Part shown: piece after piece, positions 9,301 through 20,134 of the stretch
Layout of the letters: every line of letters begins with the position of its first letter
How positions within the stretch are numbered: position 1 is the first letter of the stretch
Assembly: GCA_963825845.1 (NCBI GenBank)
Contig: CAWGVL010000065.1
Coordinates: 62,001-126,000 of the forward strand
DNA from: DASQDN01 sp963825845
Lineage (GTDB): Bacteria; Acidobacteriota; Terriglobia; Bryobacterales; Bryobacteraceae
Direction: 5' to 3'
Length of the DNA stretch: 64,000 bases
Made by a program: the position numbers and the translations under genes
Notes under the pieces: generated by a model
Told to the model about the DNA's origin: nothing
Seen by the model: the letters and a program-made list of their open reading frames with translations, nothing else
Database searches by the model: none

Positions 9301-12300
9301 CTATTTGGCCACCTGCGATACGCAGCGCAGCCCGGCGAGGCTGCCTTTCTTGAAGAATGGCGGGGCGCCGCCCATGTCGAGCATCACGCGAACGGCAACC
9401 GGAGCTCCGTTTGCCAGGGTCGCAGGTTTCCCACCGATCCGCACGACCCATTCAAGGTTGTACCCGGAGCCTGCCTGGTCCCAGCGTTCCGCATCGCCCA
9501 TCAGTCGGAACGTCGCCCATAGTCCTGTATACGAGTAGATGTTCACATTTCCGGCGCCGAGGTTTCCCTGAAGCGCCGCCTGGCCGCCACCTGGCCACGT
9601 GAACTGCTTCGCGCCGCCGCCAGTAGACGCAAGAGTCTGGCCATCAACATTCAGTGAGTAACCCTGGATGCCTTCGGACTTCAGAGGTGTCAACGTATAC
9701 ATCAGCTTCGGATCCGGCGCGCCGGGCTTGTATAACACTTCGGACAACTTCGCCGCGGTATTGAAGAAGTTTACGAACTGAGGGGTCAGCGGTACGGTCC
9801 CGGTCGCCACATACTGCGAGCCTTGCTTGACGAGCGCCTGCTTCAGGTTCGCATCGTAAAACGCCCAGAGTGCGCCTTCGCCTGGCTTCAGTAGCGAGTT
9901 CACTTCCGGTATGGATGATTCGGCAGTTGCCGCAGTATTGAAGGGATACTTGTTCGTCACGGCTGAGAACTGGGCGCACAGGCCCTTTCCCTTTCCGTTC
10001 AACTCGGCTGGCCCGAGCGCGCGAAGCAGCCCTTCGGCATTGCTGATCGGATCCTCGAGCAGCTTCTGTAAAGTCGCCTCGAGGTGCGTCTCCTGATCGA
10101 TGTTGAATCCTTGCGCCACCTGTTTGACGGAAATCTTCGCGTTAGTCGCGTTCGACAGGGTCGTGCTTGCCGTCGCCGGATCGGGCGTCGGCATCTGCGC
10201 TGCCTGATCGATGGAGGTTTGCAGGGTCAACAGCGAATTGACATACGGCTGATTGGACGGCGCAACATAGCGATCGACGTTCGATGGCGGAACGACATGA
10301 TGCACGGACGAAAACGCTTTTTGGATTCGGTTCCCGCCCTGGATTTTGCTGTAGTCGACGCCTGTGTTCTGGGATGCGAGCCAGAACAGGCCGAGAATCG
10401 GGGATTGCGTGCCGGACTGGAGATTCAGTTTCTTCGCTGCATCCTTCAGATCCGCATACCTCAGGACGGTCGTGTTCCTGAAGTAATTCCGCCACTGCGC
10501 GATGTAGTCATTCACGTATCGTGTGCTCAGATCGGCGGTCAATTTCACCTTGTCGATGGCGCCGCTTTGGCAACTGCTGGCGGAGATATTTCCGGCTGCG
10601 TCGCAGAGCACCCAACGCTCACCCGCGAAGAACTGATCGGCCTTGGGCAGATTGTTCGCCATGAACTGATAGCCTGCCTTGGAAAACGCGGCCGGGATGT
10701 CGCGGCCATTCACTACCGCCTGTGCTGAATTTGCCACATCCCGATTGAAGTTCACAGTCCCTTTGGCAGCCTGCGACAGCATGAACTGGTAGACCCGCTC
10801 GATACCGGAGAACTGGGCGAGATAGGACCGCCCGCGCGCCACCGCATCGTTGTCGCCGGTGGAGGAAAACGGATTGCCGTTCTTCAGATCCTTTGCGTAG
10901 TAAACGAACTGCTTCTGCGCGAGTTGCATGCTTTGCGCATCAACGCTCCGACCTTCCGCCCAGCGCCTGAGCAGGATCGGAGCAGGGGATGCATCGGTCA
11001 CTTTATCGTTCTGTACGGTCGTGATGAGATAGCCCTTCAGGATTTCATAGGGGAGCCCGTAGTCATCCGTCGATGCAGGCGCAGCCGGAAGCTTTTGCAG
11101 ATGCGATCGTAAGGCGCCCTGGGCTTGCGCGAACAGCAACTGACCGAAGCGATTGTAGTAGGCCTTGCGAAGATGCGGATACAGGTCGTCTCCCGCATAG
11201 AGAAGCCACCCCATGCTGAACGGGCGGCCATCGACTCGATATGCGGACACCTGCTCCAATGCCTGACGGAGTGTCTCGAGCCGCTGCAGTGAATCGAGCG
11301 AGGCGAGCGAGTTCCGGCCGCCTCCGTCGCGGGAATTGCCTCGGCAACTGCGACGGCATTGTTCACCATCGCGCGATTCTTAAAGAAAGATACAGTGAAC
11401 GCGATTGCTGTGAAGAACAGCAGTAGCGACGCTCCGATGAGCAGCATCCGCTGCAATCCACTTGTCTTCGTGCTGGAACCACTGGCTGCGAGCGCGGCAC
11501 GGTCCTGGAGGATCACTTGGTTGAACAGCCGGCTGACGAACACCCACTGCGGGACCCGCTTGCTGCCGGTGTACTGGGGCTGTTGAGCCGGCTGGGCGGC
11601 GGCTCCCGGGCGCATTGCCTGGAACATCCCCGTTGCGTGTCCGGACGCTTGCGCGCTCCTCGCGGGCATCGGGGTAGCGGCCGGCAGCGGCGTGTCTTGT
11701 ACGACTACAGGCCTTACACCACTGAAATAGAATCCTCGAAGGAAGGGGCTCGTCCGCAACTGGCTGGGCCTGCCGATATCCACTAATAGCTGCACCACCG
11801 CATTTCGCAGTTTCCGGAACTCCCGAGGGAACTCGTAAGCGCCTGGAAGCTTTTGCGGATCGGACTCGCGGGGGAGGAAGTGTAGCCGTTTGTCCGCCAG
11901 CGAATAGAAGAGCGAATCGAAAGCGGCGACGAGGCGGCGAGTTTCCTCCTCTCCGTAGACGCCCGCCTGTACATTGTGCATTGGCAGCGTGATGCCGAGC
12001 ACCTGGCCTGCCTCATCATTGGTCAAGCCCCGAACGTAGTCCGTGAAGAATGGTAGACGGTCGCAGCGAGTGAACAGTACGTACACAGGGAAGCTAATCC
12101 CCAAAGCTTGAGAGATCTCGCCCAGCCGCGCCTGAGCCGTGCGTCCGATCGTCGCAAAATAATCGGCGGAGCCCTGCTGCGTAAACATCTCGGCATTGAC
12201 GCAGATCACAGCCGCCCGGGGCGCCTGTGTATTGCCGCCCACCATTGATTTCAAACTGCCCGGCTTCAAGCGCCGGACCAAACGAACCCAACGAGACTGC

Positions 12301-12793
12301 TCGCCCAGCAGCGAAGCGCCGGCTTCCGCGAAGATCGTGTTCTTTGCCAGCCAGAAGTTTGCGGTGCGCGTCGGAGCAACCTGATTATCCTGATGCGCGA
12401 CACCGGCGAGGAGTTCGGGCTCCAGCCCGAATTCAAAATCGTGCTGGTCTTGGCCGTGCCTTGATCACCTATCACGAGCACGACAGGAAGCGTACCGATC
12501 GTGGCGCCCTTGCCCATTTGGGAGGCTGCCAGCTTGGCCTCCGCCTCCCGTACCAGCGCGTCAATTTCATTGTTCGGGTCGAGCGGCGCATCGGAGGGAA
12601 GATCAGCCGCCTGTTCCTGCTGGCGCATCTTCCACCACACGATCACACCGGCCGCGATGACTCCAATAGCCGATAAGGCGGCGAACAGAATGTAGAAGTC
12701 GGACTCCGATAGGCCCAGCAGCTTGCCCGCTGCCCAGGCTGCGACCATGTAAGCCAGTAGCGAAACTCCGACGATTGCGCAAAGCTGTGCCAT
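9301..12793 (-). CDS. tssM: T6SS membrane complex protein TssM (IcmF), two frameshifts
   Basis: Inner-membrane TssM, about 1164 residues, which spans the envelope and connects to TssL. Two N-terminal helices (about 1-27 and 32-57), a cytoplasmic GTPase-like region with a Walker A-like GDQGTAKTS, the family segments VICVNAEMF, LGISFPVYVLFTRCDRLPFF and LTNDEAGQVLG, a third helix (LLIGASLLLFFTAIAF), and a long periplasmic part (LLYAGDDLYPHLRKAYY onward) ending in the beta-rich C-terminal domain. The frame shifts near 12418 and near 11325; in both places the family sequence resumes within a few residues, so I treat the gene as whole. It starts 10 bp after tssL. No TssJ lipoprotein partner is in the window. 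Confidence 0.93.
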
Positions 12794-12803
12794 ATCCTGA
12801 CTC

Positions 12804-13508
12804 CTAACTCCGCGCCTGTGATGCGATCTGTTCCATCCGATCGACACCCGAACCCAGGCTTATCTTGAAAACCCCGAACAGCAGCAGCGTGATTAGAAGA
12901 ACACCGGCGGTCATGAAGACCAGCCGCTTGACCCAAGGATCCTTTCCCGAGGCCTGAATCTGGTCGTTCGGCACAGCCCAGGCCGGCGACAACTCGGCCG
13001 AGGACTGCCGGATGCGCGCGATCTTGTCGCCCGTGGTTTGAACTCGCGCCTGCAACTCGCCGCGGCCACCAATGCTGTACTTTCCCGCGAATCCGAGGAG
13101 CATGCAAAGTTGGTAGACCTCGAGCAGGTCGCCCATGTCCTGGCTGTCGTTGCGCTGCAGGATCTTGTCGAGATTCTGAAAGAAGATCTCACCTGCGACG
13201 TGGTGCCCGAAGTACTCTTCCTGAAGCGGCCGCCGTGGCCAATCCGCGAACACCGGATTGTGCATGTTCAGGATGGATTCGTCGAGAAAGGCTACGACGG
13301 CGAACGTCGCGAGTTGAATGTCTTCGCCCGAGTACCCCCGTCGCCGCGCCTCCTCGGCCGAGGTCTTAATGGCTTCCCGCACCTGATGGCGAAAACTCTC
13401 GGCGTCGGAAACATGCTGGCGGTTCGCCCGCAAACGCTCGCCGACGGTCAATACTTCCTGGAAACAATACGCCAGATTCTCGGCGCGTCGCTCTAGATTC
13501 GAAGACAT
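12804..13508 (-). CDS. tssL: T6SS membrane complex protein TssL (DotU)
   Basis: 234 residues, intact. The cytoplasmic DotU domain shows ENLAYCFQEVLTVGERLR, FAVVAFLDESILN, WPRRPLQEEYFGHHVAGEIFF, LEVYQLCMLLGFAGKY and RGELQ; a single C-terminal helix (about residues 195-215, VFMTAGVLLITLLLFGVF) anchors it in the inner membrane. There is no C-terminal OmpA-type peptidoglycan-binding domain, so anchoring to the wall must come from elsewhere. The gene sits between tssK (19 bp upstream) and tssM (10 bp downstream), the usual membrane-complex order K-L-M. Confidence 0.95.
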   Translation of the reverse strand: MSSNLERRAENLAYCFQEVLTVGERLRANRQHVSDAESFRHQVREAIKTSAEEARRRGYSGEDIQLATFAVVAFLDESILNMHNPVFADWPRRPLQEEYFGHHVAGEIFFQNLDKILQRNDSQDMGDLLEVYQLCMLLGFAGKYSIGGRGELQARVQTTGDKIARIRQSSAELSPAWAVPNDQIQASGKDPWVKRLVFMTAGVLLITLLLFGVFKISLGSGVDRMEQIASQARS

Positions 13509-13527
13509 GCAAGGGCTCCTGTAGGGC

Positions 13528-14870
13528 TTACTGCTCGAGGATCACGAGAAGTTCGGCTTCCGGCTCCGGAATCTCGCCCGGGATATACACACCGACCTGC
13601 CGGCTCTTCATCAAATGCTCCCAGCAGGGACCACCCTTATTAATCGCGAAATATTGGGTGTCAACTTTAGCAGAAACTGCAGAAGGAGCGACAGGCAAGT
13701 GAGCCAGAGGCATTCCGGGGAGCGCGCGTTTGACCAATTCGCCCACCACGTTCGAGCAAAACTTAACCAACTGCGGCGTTCTTGTGATCAGTTCCACTTC
13801 ACCGATGGGTGACCGGATGGCCAATACCCATCTGGATTCGTTGAAGCAGCGCTGGTCGGTCACTGTTCCGTAGTAGAAGTAATCGACGTCTTTTCTCAGT
13901 GGGACGGAGACAACGTTAGTAGGAACGATCGTCTCCAGGTGTGTCCGGATGTGAGTATCGAGCAGATCGAAGGTCCGGTCGAGATTCGAATGATCGTAGG
14001 CCGGGACGGCGCGTGGATGCGAATCGAGCGCGAAGGTGCAAAGAGCCCCGCCCAGGCGAGCCATTTCCGTATAGAGTTCTTCGGGATGCCCTCGCTTCGT
14101 GAGGTACAGATGCCGCAGAGGAGCCAACGCGCTGTTCACGGTGTGCAGCAACCAGAAGTTGGCTACATCACGGGTCGAGAACTCCGTCAACGACTTGCCC
14201 TTGGGCCGCGCGAGCGTTGCACTCTTGTCATCGAGAATATCGATGAGCCGCTGCAGCATACTCATCAGCCGTTCGCTGCCGCCGATCTGCAGGCAGGGTG
14301 GAACGAACGACCAGTCAATATGTAATGGCCGGAGTGATCTCGCGTTACACGCGCAAGCGGAATCGACTGCAAACTTTCGAGCGGCTCAGTGTCCAGCGTC
14401 AGCGCAATGTTCTTGCGGCCAAGCGGAACCGGCTTTTCATCGACACCCGTCGTCTCGTCGTGAAGCAGTTTCTTTTCGGCGACGAAACGAGTGGATTGTC
14501 CGATGGCTGCTTCTGCGGGTACACAGTTCAATCCGTTCTGCTTCCTCTCCGGTACGGTCAGCAGGACCGTGAGAGACTCGCGATTCGGAGGAAACAGATC
14601 GGCGATGGGACGCGGCTCAGGAACGGGGTCCGACTCCGGCATATGAAATGCCAGGCCATCTGGAAAAATCCCGCGCGCATGCAGGAGAGAAATTGTTCCG
14701 TTTCTCAGCGCTTCAGGGTCGAGCGCACAGTCGGTCATTCCCCATGGTTCGAACCACAGAGATGATGTGGCGAAGCGTATTGTGTCTTCGAAATACCGGC
14801 TCTGTACCTGGAAATGATGGGGGCCCAAGTACATCCCCTCGGACCACACGACTCGGGAAAGGTATTTCAT
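13528..14870 (-). CDS. tssK: T6SS baseplate adaptor TssK (copy 1), one frameshift
   Basis: TssK links baseplate wedges to the TssL/TssM membrane complex. The first part shows VVWSEGMYLGPHHFQVQSRYFED, WFEPWGM and ARGIFPDGLAFHMPESD; the second has DVANFWLLHTVNSALAPL, GHPEELYTEMARLGG, LETIVPTNVVSVPL and the C-terminal CWEHLMKSRQVGVYIPGEIPEPEAELLVILE. Together about 447 residues, the normal size. The frame shifts near 14305 (between ILTG and FVPPCLQIGGSERLM). The ATG at 14870 is chosen because the family begins MKYLSRVVWSEGM; an upstream in-frame start at 14936 adds unrelated residues. It is the first gene of the minus-strand T6SS run; its 174-bp upstream gap is shared with the divergent repeat-protein gene. 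Confidence 0.93.
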
Positions 14871-15044
14871 AGACGCAGGTTTCAGGCGCGGGGCGCTACA
14901 CAGCTTTGGCTTTCTGCAACCGTAATACTCTACCATAGCGCCTTTATAGGCTTTCTGAGGGTTTAAGGGGTTTACCTTAGCGTTTCAGGATGCATTTCGG
15001 CGTGGTACGTTTGGTAATCGACAGGCAGGAGGTGGTTCAAGGCC

Positions 15045-17059
15045 ATGAGCATCTACGAGCGATATGAACTGCTGGACATCGTGAATGACGGCCCGGTTAA
15101 GACGTTTCGAGCCCGGGAAATTCAGACAGGGCAGATAGTCGCCGTTCACCTTTTACTGCCACTCAGCGATCCGCAAGGAATTCTTCAGAAAGTCCGTATT
15201 GTTAACCGATCCTGCACGACAGGAATTGCGGGAATTCGGGGACCACGAAGGTACTTCATATGTGGTCACGAATGAGTGGAAACGGATGGTTAATTTTCCT
15301 GACTGGTTGAATGCGGTTGCCGGTCCTGCCCACTCCGCCACCGGCGCCGCAGGCCCCGACCACCGATCGGTTTGCAAAGGCCGGGAATTGGCGAATTCCC
15401 GTTTCGGAGTTTGGCCGAAAAATGGATCAGGTTGCCGGAAACTCCTGCGCCACCCGAGCCGAAAACCCCACCGATTCCGTCGGAACCGCATCCACCCATG
15501 CCTGAGCCTCCTGCGCCCGTAGTCGGCGAGTTCACGCGTATGTTTGAAGCGGCGAAGCAGAACCAGCCTCAGGCCGTTCCGGCGCGTACGGAACAGATCG
15601 GCGAATTTACGCGAATGTTTGAGGCGCAGAATCCATCAGCGGCGAGCAACGCCGGGTCCTCGGCCAACGAGACCCCGGGTGAGTTCACGCGCATGTTCGA
15701 TGCGCCGCTGCGGCGCCACGTGCGACTCCTCAGCCGCCGCTTCCAGTGCTCCGGCTGCGAACGTCGATGAGCCGGGGGAGTTTACGCGGATGTTCCAGAC
15801 TCCGAGCGCACCGATGGGCTCGGGGATAATGCCTGGGCCGCCTCCACCCTCGAAGGAGGAGGCCGGTAGCTTTACGAGAACGTTCGAAGTGCCGGTGGTG
15901 AAGCATTCATCGCAGCCGGTCGCGCCACCACCTCCGCCGCCCCAAGCTGCGCAAGAGCCCGGTGAGTTTACGCGGATGTTCCAGACTCCGGCGCAGACGC
16001 CTCCGCCGCCTGCGTCTCCGGTATCGAACGACAGGCCTTTTATCACACCCCACCGTACGCCGGGACAGCCGGAGAGTCCTGTCAAATCGGAGGCAGGGGA
16101 GTTCACGCGGATGTTCCAGACGCCGGCTCGAACGCCGCCTCCTCCGCCACCCGCGCAGGCGAAGCAGGAGCCAAGCGAGTTTACGCGGATGTTCCAAACT
16201 CCGGCGCAGACGCCTCCGCCGTCGGCATCTCCGGTATCGAACGATAGGCCGTTTTATCACCCCGGATCGTACGCCGCATCAGGCGGAGACTCCCGCCAAA
16301 TCGGACCCAGGGGAGTTTACGCGGATGTTTCAAACTCCGGCGCAGACGTCTCCGCCGCCTCCGTCTCCGGTATCGAACGATAGGCCGTTTATCACGCCGG
16401 ATCGTACGCCGCGTCAGCCGGAGCCTCCCGCGAAAGCCGGGACCAGGGGAGTTCACGCGGATGTTCCAAACGCCCGCTCAACCGGGTCCACCGCCGACGC
16501 CAACGCCCTCTCAACAGCCTCCCCGGCGAGACAGGAACCCGGCGAGTTTACACGGATGTTTCAAACGCCCACGGGTCCTCCTCAGGCGCAGCCACAGGCC
16601 AAGCCGGCCGAGGCGGGCGAATTTACGAAATTCTTCCAGGCCCCGCAGCAGGCGCCATCCACGCCCGCGGCTCATCCTGCTTATAAAGATCCATTTGCAA
16701 AAGCGACTGAACCGACTTCCCCGCAGAGCGGCGTTGGTGAGTTTACACGTATGTTCGGGACCCCTGTCGTGAGCGCAAATCCGATGCCGCACACGCCGCC
16801 CCCGCACATCCCCGTTCAGGCGCAAACTCCGCCTCTGCAGCCACAGCAGGGACCGGGAGAGTTCACGCGCATGTTTGCGGCTCCGTCGCAACCGATGCAG
16901 ACACCGAAACCGGCGGGCGCCCAGCCTGCTCCCGCCTCCGCGCCGTCCGCAAATGCACGGCCGGCAAAGAAGCAGAGCTACCTTCCGCTGTTCATCGCGC
17001 TTGGCGTTCTACTGCTGATCGCGATCGCCGTGATCGTCATATTTGCCCTAAGGAAATAA
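15045..17059 (+). CDS. GEFTRMF-repeat protein: kinase N-lobe-like head, Pro-rich repeats, C-terminal membrane anchor
   Basis: The ATG at 15045 follows AGGAGG at 15027. The head (about 100 residues: YERYELLDIVNDGPVKTFRARE, then GTSYVVTNEW) resembles only the N-lobe and hinge of a Ser/Thr kinase; no HRD or DFG motif follows. The rest is a Pro-rich chain with about fourteen copies of GEFTRMF(Q/E)xP, some joined by SPVSNDRPFITPDRTP units. It ends with one helix (about 20 hydrophobic residues) and RK, so it is tail-anchored, with the repeats probably cytoplasmic. The frame shifts at least four times (near 15200, 15420, 15700-15760 and 16250-16450) while the motif persists. No enzyme function is recognised. 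It starts a plus-strand run (methyltransferases 6 bp downstream) divergent from tssK. The conserved Thr could be a kinase target; this is inference. Confidence 0.7.
15525..16880 (+). repeat. About 14 coding repeats of GEFTRMF, spaced roughly 60-140 bp
   Basis: Motif copies begin at about 15525, 15600, 15678, 15775, 15867 (variant GSFTRTF), 15960, 16098, 16171 (SEFTRMF), 16311, 16448, 16537, 16615 (GEFTKFF), 16735 and 16857. Between about 15960 and 16450 the units are also nearly identical at DNA level (the SPVSNDRPF segment recurs), which points to recent tandem duplication; elsewhere the linkers differ and only the motif is kept, which points to selection on the motif. The near-identical units make this stretch prone to misassembly. 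Confidence 0.9.
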
Positions 17060-17065
17060 AACCGA

Positions 17066-18554
17066 GTGAGCTTACCGATCGAGATCGGAACGGACGAGCA
17101 GTTCGCCGCTGTACGGCAGTTTTTAGAGAAACACAGCTATTCCGAAGAAACGCTGTGCAAGCGCTTCGGGATTAAGAAGCTATCTGAATTCGAGGATGTT
17201 CCCGATCGGGAGCAGGTCGAGCCGTGGGATAAGGACGCGACAGGCGTGCTATTCCGGCTCCTCATCGAGACGCGCTTCATTCCCGAGACGATGGTTCGTG
17301 AGAAGCTCGGGGAGGCTGAAACGGACCTGCTCGAAGACCTCGGGCTGATTCACGGCAACGCGGATAACGAGGAAGAAGTCTGGTCGCCCGTATCACTGGT
17401 ACCATTCGTGGGTCTCTGGTCTGTATGCGATTCATGGCACCGTCCGGATCGAGCTGTGCTGGCGCCCAAAGATCCTGTTTACGCGCCGATAGTGTCGAAT
17501 GCGCACCAGTTCTTTCGGCTCTTGCCGAAGATGCCGTGCGAGCGCTTACTTGAACTCTGTTCCGGTACCGCCTTCGCGGCGCTGCACGGCGCACGCAACT
17601 ACGCGAAAGAGGCATACGCGTTCGACATCTCGCCAGCGAAGTACGCAGTTCGCTGAGTTCAATCGCCGGCTGAACAACATCCCGAACGCGACGATGAAGC
17701 GGGGGGATTTGTACGAGCCTTCGGATGGCATGACGTTCGATCGGATCATCGTGCATCCACCGTATGTCCCGGTGTTGCGGCCCAAGTGGGTGTTCCACGA
17801 CGGCGGCAACGACGGTGAGGCCATCGTCAAACGCGTGATCGCTGAGGCTCCGAAGTATCTCGCGCCCGGCGGCCTGCTTTTCATGCTCGCGATGGGGACG
17901 GATCGCGAGAAGCCATACCAGGAACGAATCCGCGAGTGGCTCGGCGACTCGCAGTCCGACTACGATGTTGCCGTGTTCCCGATCCGGCTTGTGTCACCGG
18001 ATGACTTTGCGACTCGAGCCACAGCGGGCAGCAAGACATACACGGAAGATCAGTACCGGTTCAAGGACCTGTTCAAACAGCTCGAGATCGAATCATTGGT
18101 GTATAGCGTTGTGATGCTGCAGCGAAAGACGACGGATCGACCTACGTTTACGATTCGCCGCCAGTTCGGTCCGCGCACAGGACCGTCGGAGATTGATTGG
18201 GCGCTCGAATGGGAGACTCTGGTCGTGAGCGGTGAGGCGACCGAGCGCATCCTTCAGTCGCGACCGAAGCCAAATCCCGAGACTGAACTCAGGGTGCTCC
18301 ACAGATTGGGCGATGGAGGCTGGGAAGTGGATGAGCACATGCTTGTCACTCGGTATCCGTTCTCGATGGAAGCGCGGACGGACCCATGGGCGCCGTATCT
18401 CATGGCCGCTTGCGACAGCAAGAAAGCTGCTCGGGAGTTGTTTCAGCAATTGAAGCAGGAAGGCGTGTTGCCGGAGGCTGCTCCTGATGAAGAGTTTGCC
18501 CGAGCGATCGCGATTCTCGCGTCCGGTGGGTTTCTGTTCCTGGAGAACGTATGA
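17066..18554 (+). CDS. Class I SAM methyltransferase, PrmC-like core with extra N- and C-terminal domains (copy 1), frameshifted
   Basis: About 495 residues across one shift near 17638. An N-terminal domain (1-150, TDEQFAAVRQFLEKHSY) precedes a Rossmann methyltransferase core with motif I LLELCSGTAFAALHGA, acidic loop AFDISP and motif IV IIVHPPYVP. A C-terminal region (about 300-495) ends in a winged-helix-like stretch (ARELFQQLKQEGVLPEA). Enzymes acting on planar nitrogen atoms use (N/D)PP(Y/F); here His replaces Asn/Asp, so the acceptor is uncertain. The gene is 6 bp after the GEFTRMF-repeat gene and overlaps the next, paralogous gene by ATGA, so the three are one operon. The substrate is unknown; a T6SS or repeat-protein target is speculation. 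Confidence 0.75.
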
Positions 18555-20134
18555 TTCGTATCGGTGATCGCGAGCAATTCGCGACCGTGCGCCGCTTCCT
18601 GCAGACGGCCTACCCCGATGATTCCAATATCCTGGCCGATCGTGTTGGCGACTTCGATCCGGTCAAACACGGAGATGAGCCGCCGCTGATCCGCCTGTTC
18701 TTTCTCGGACGCGCGATTTCGGTCGGTGAATGGGAGTCCGCCGCACCACACCAGATTCGGAACGTCTTTTCCGACCTGGGTTTGACCGAACCGGCATCGA
18801 ACGGGCGCATCCGTTGCAGCACGCTGCTGTATCGCTCGCATGACAAATACATCGTTTCCGATCGCTTCATGGACGATGAAGGAAAGGTAGGCCGGCCGGC
18901 TGAAGATTGCGTGTATTACGCGCTGACCGATACGGCCCATCATTATCTATACTCATTACCCACGTCGAGACGCTACGGTCAGGTGCTCGACATCGGCTCG
19001 GGTTCCGGTGTCGCCGCCCTGATTCTCGCGCCGAACGCGCAGCAGGTTTATGCCACGGACATTGCGCCGCGATGCATCTTGTTCACGGAATTCAATCGTC
19101 TACTGAATGGCATCGAGAACATCATTGTTCGGGAAGGCAGCCTGTACGAGCCGATCGAGGGTTTGAAGTTCGACCTGATCACCTGTCATCCGCCGTTCGA
19201 TATTTCTCTCAGCTCAACCAAATACATCTATGCCGACGGCGGCGAGGACGGTGAGTTCGTTACCCGCGGCGTCATCTCCGGCTTGCCCCGGATGTTGAAC
19301 CCCGGTGGCCAGTTCATCGGCGCCGTGCGTGCTACAGACCGTGTCGATGGCGCAATCGAGGAACGAATCCGAAGATGGCTCGGCGAGGAGCATGCGGAGT
19401 TCGACATTGCGGTGATTGTCCGTTCTACGATTCGCATCGAAGAGCACGCCATCAGCGCATCCATGCTGGCCAAGCAGAACCTCGATGACTACCAGAAGTA
19501 CATGGATTTATTCAACGGCCTCGGTGTCACCCGCCTGCCATATATTCACCTGCTGATCGAGCGCAAAGCCGCTGCTCAGCCGCTGACCATTCGCCGCGAT
19601 ATCGGCAAGCGCTGCACGGTCGCCGAGATGGAAGCTCTGCTGGCTTGGGAACGGTTGAAGGCTGAGATCACGCTCACGGATGCACAACTTACGCCTTCGC
19701 CGCACATGGAGCTTCGCGTTCGTCACAAGTTCCAAAAGGGTGAGGTGGTCCCTGTTGATTACGCGTTCATGGTCGAGCATCCATTCCGGGAAGAGGAGTC
19801 TGTGCCGGAATGGGTAGCCAAGATTGCCGCTCTATGTATCGCCGAGCGGTCGGCCGATCAGGTATTTGAGTTGATTCGAGAAGAGTATCCGATTCCGCGT
19901 CCTGACTTTGACGCGACTCTGAAGCGTCTGGTCACCATGGGCGTCCTTCAACTGCGGGTCGGAGGCGCTGTAGGAGCCGGCTCAGGACGCTTCTGGGGAT
20001 TGCGCGACCGTTGCCTGCTCAACTCCGAGTGCGGCTTCGGGAAGGATGCCGAGTCGCACGTACACCGGTCGGAGGATGGTTCGAATCTCCTTCAGCCTGC
20101 GCGCGAACCACACAGACCCGGCCACGCACAATAA
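18551..20134 (+). CDS. Class I SAM methyltransferase, paralogue of the preceding gene (copy 2)
   Basis: Same build as copy 1: N-terminal domain beginning GDREQFATVRRFLQTAYP, motif I VLDIGSGSGVAALILA, acidic ATDIAP, motif IV LITCHPPFDI, then a C-terminal winged-helix-like part (FELIREEYPIPRPDFDATLKRLVTMGVLQLR). The core is open and intact. After LQLR the frame runs into 153 bp of the convergent MFS gene with no family-like residues; a single-base loss near 19955 would give a stop at 19973, leaving 8 bp between the two genes, so the true end is probably there. Two copies in tandem with separate divergence suggest two related substrates or a heterodimer. Confidence 0.75.
   Translation: MIRIGDREQFATVRRFLQTAYPDDSNILADRVGDFDPVKHGDEPPLIRLFFLGRAISVGEWESAAPHQIRNVFSDLGLTEPASNGRIRCSTLLYRSHDKYIVSDRFMDDEGKVGRPAEDCVYYALTDTAHHYLYSLPTSRRYGQVLDIGSGSGVAALILAPNAQQVYATDIAPRCILFTEFNRLLNGIENIIVREGSLYEPIEGLKFDLITCHPPFDISLSSTKYIYADGGEDGEFVTRGVISGLPRMLNPGGQFIGAVRATDRVDGAIEERIRRWLGEEHAEFDIAVIVRSTIRIEEHAISASMLAKQNLDDYQKYMDLFNGLGVTRLPYIHLLIERKAAAQPLTIRRDIGKRCTVAEMEALLAWERLKAEITLTDAQLTPSPHMELRVRHKFQKGEVVPVDYAFMVEHPFREEESVPEWVAKIAALCIAERSADQVFELIREEYPIPRPDFDATLKRLVTMGVLQLRVGGAVGAGSGRFWGLRDRCLLNSECGFGKDAESHVHRSEDGSNLLQPAREPHRPGHAQ

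Noticed and set aside
15005..15025. TGGTACG-type sequence before the repeat-protein gene as a sigma-54 promoter
   Set aside because: The -12 GC element is missing at the needed spacing.
15525..16880. Regularly spaced DNA repeats as a CRISPR array or intergenic repeat
   Set aside because: The repeats are coding (GEFTRMF), with spacing of 60-140 bp and degenerate third positions; there are no uniform spacers and no cas genes.
20070..20100. GGTTCGAATCTCC as a tRNA T-arm
   Set aside because: It lies inside the conserved MFS coding sequence on the other strand, and no acceptor, D or anticodon stems surround it.
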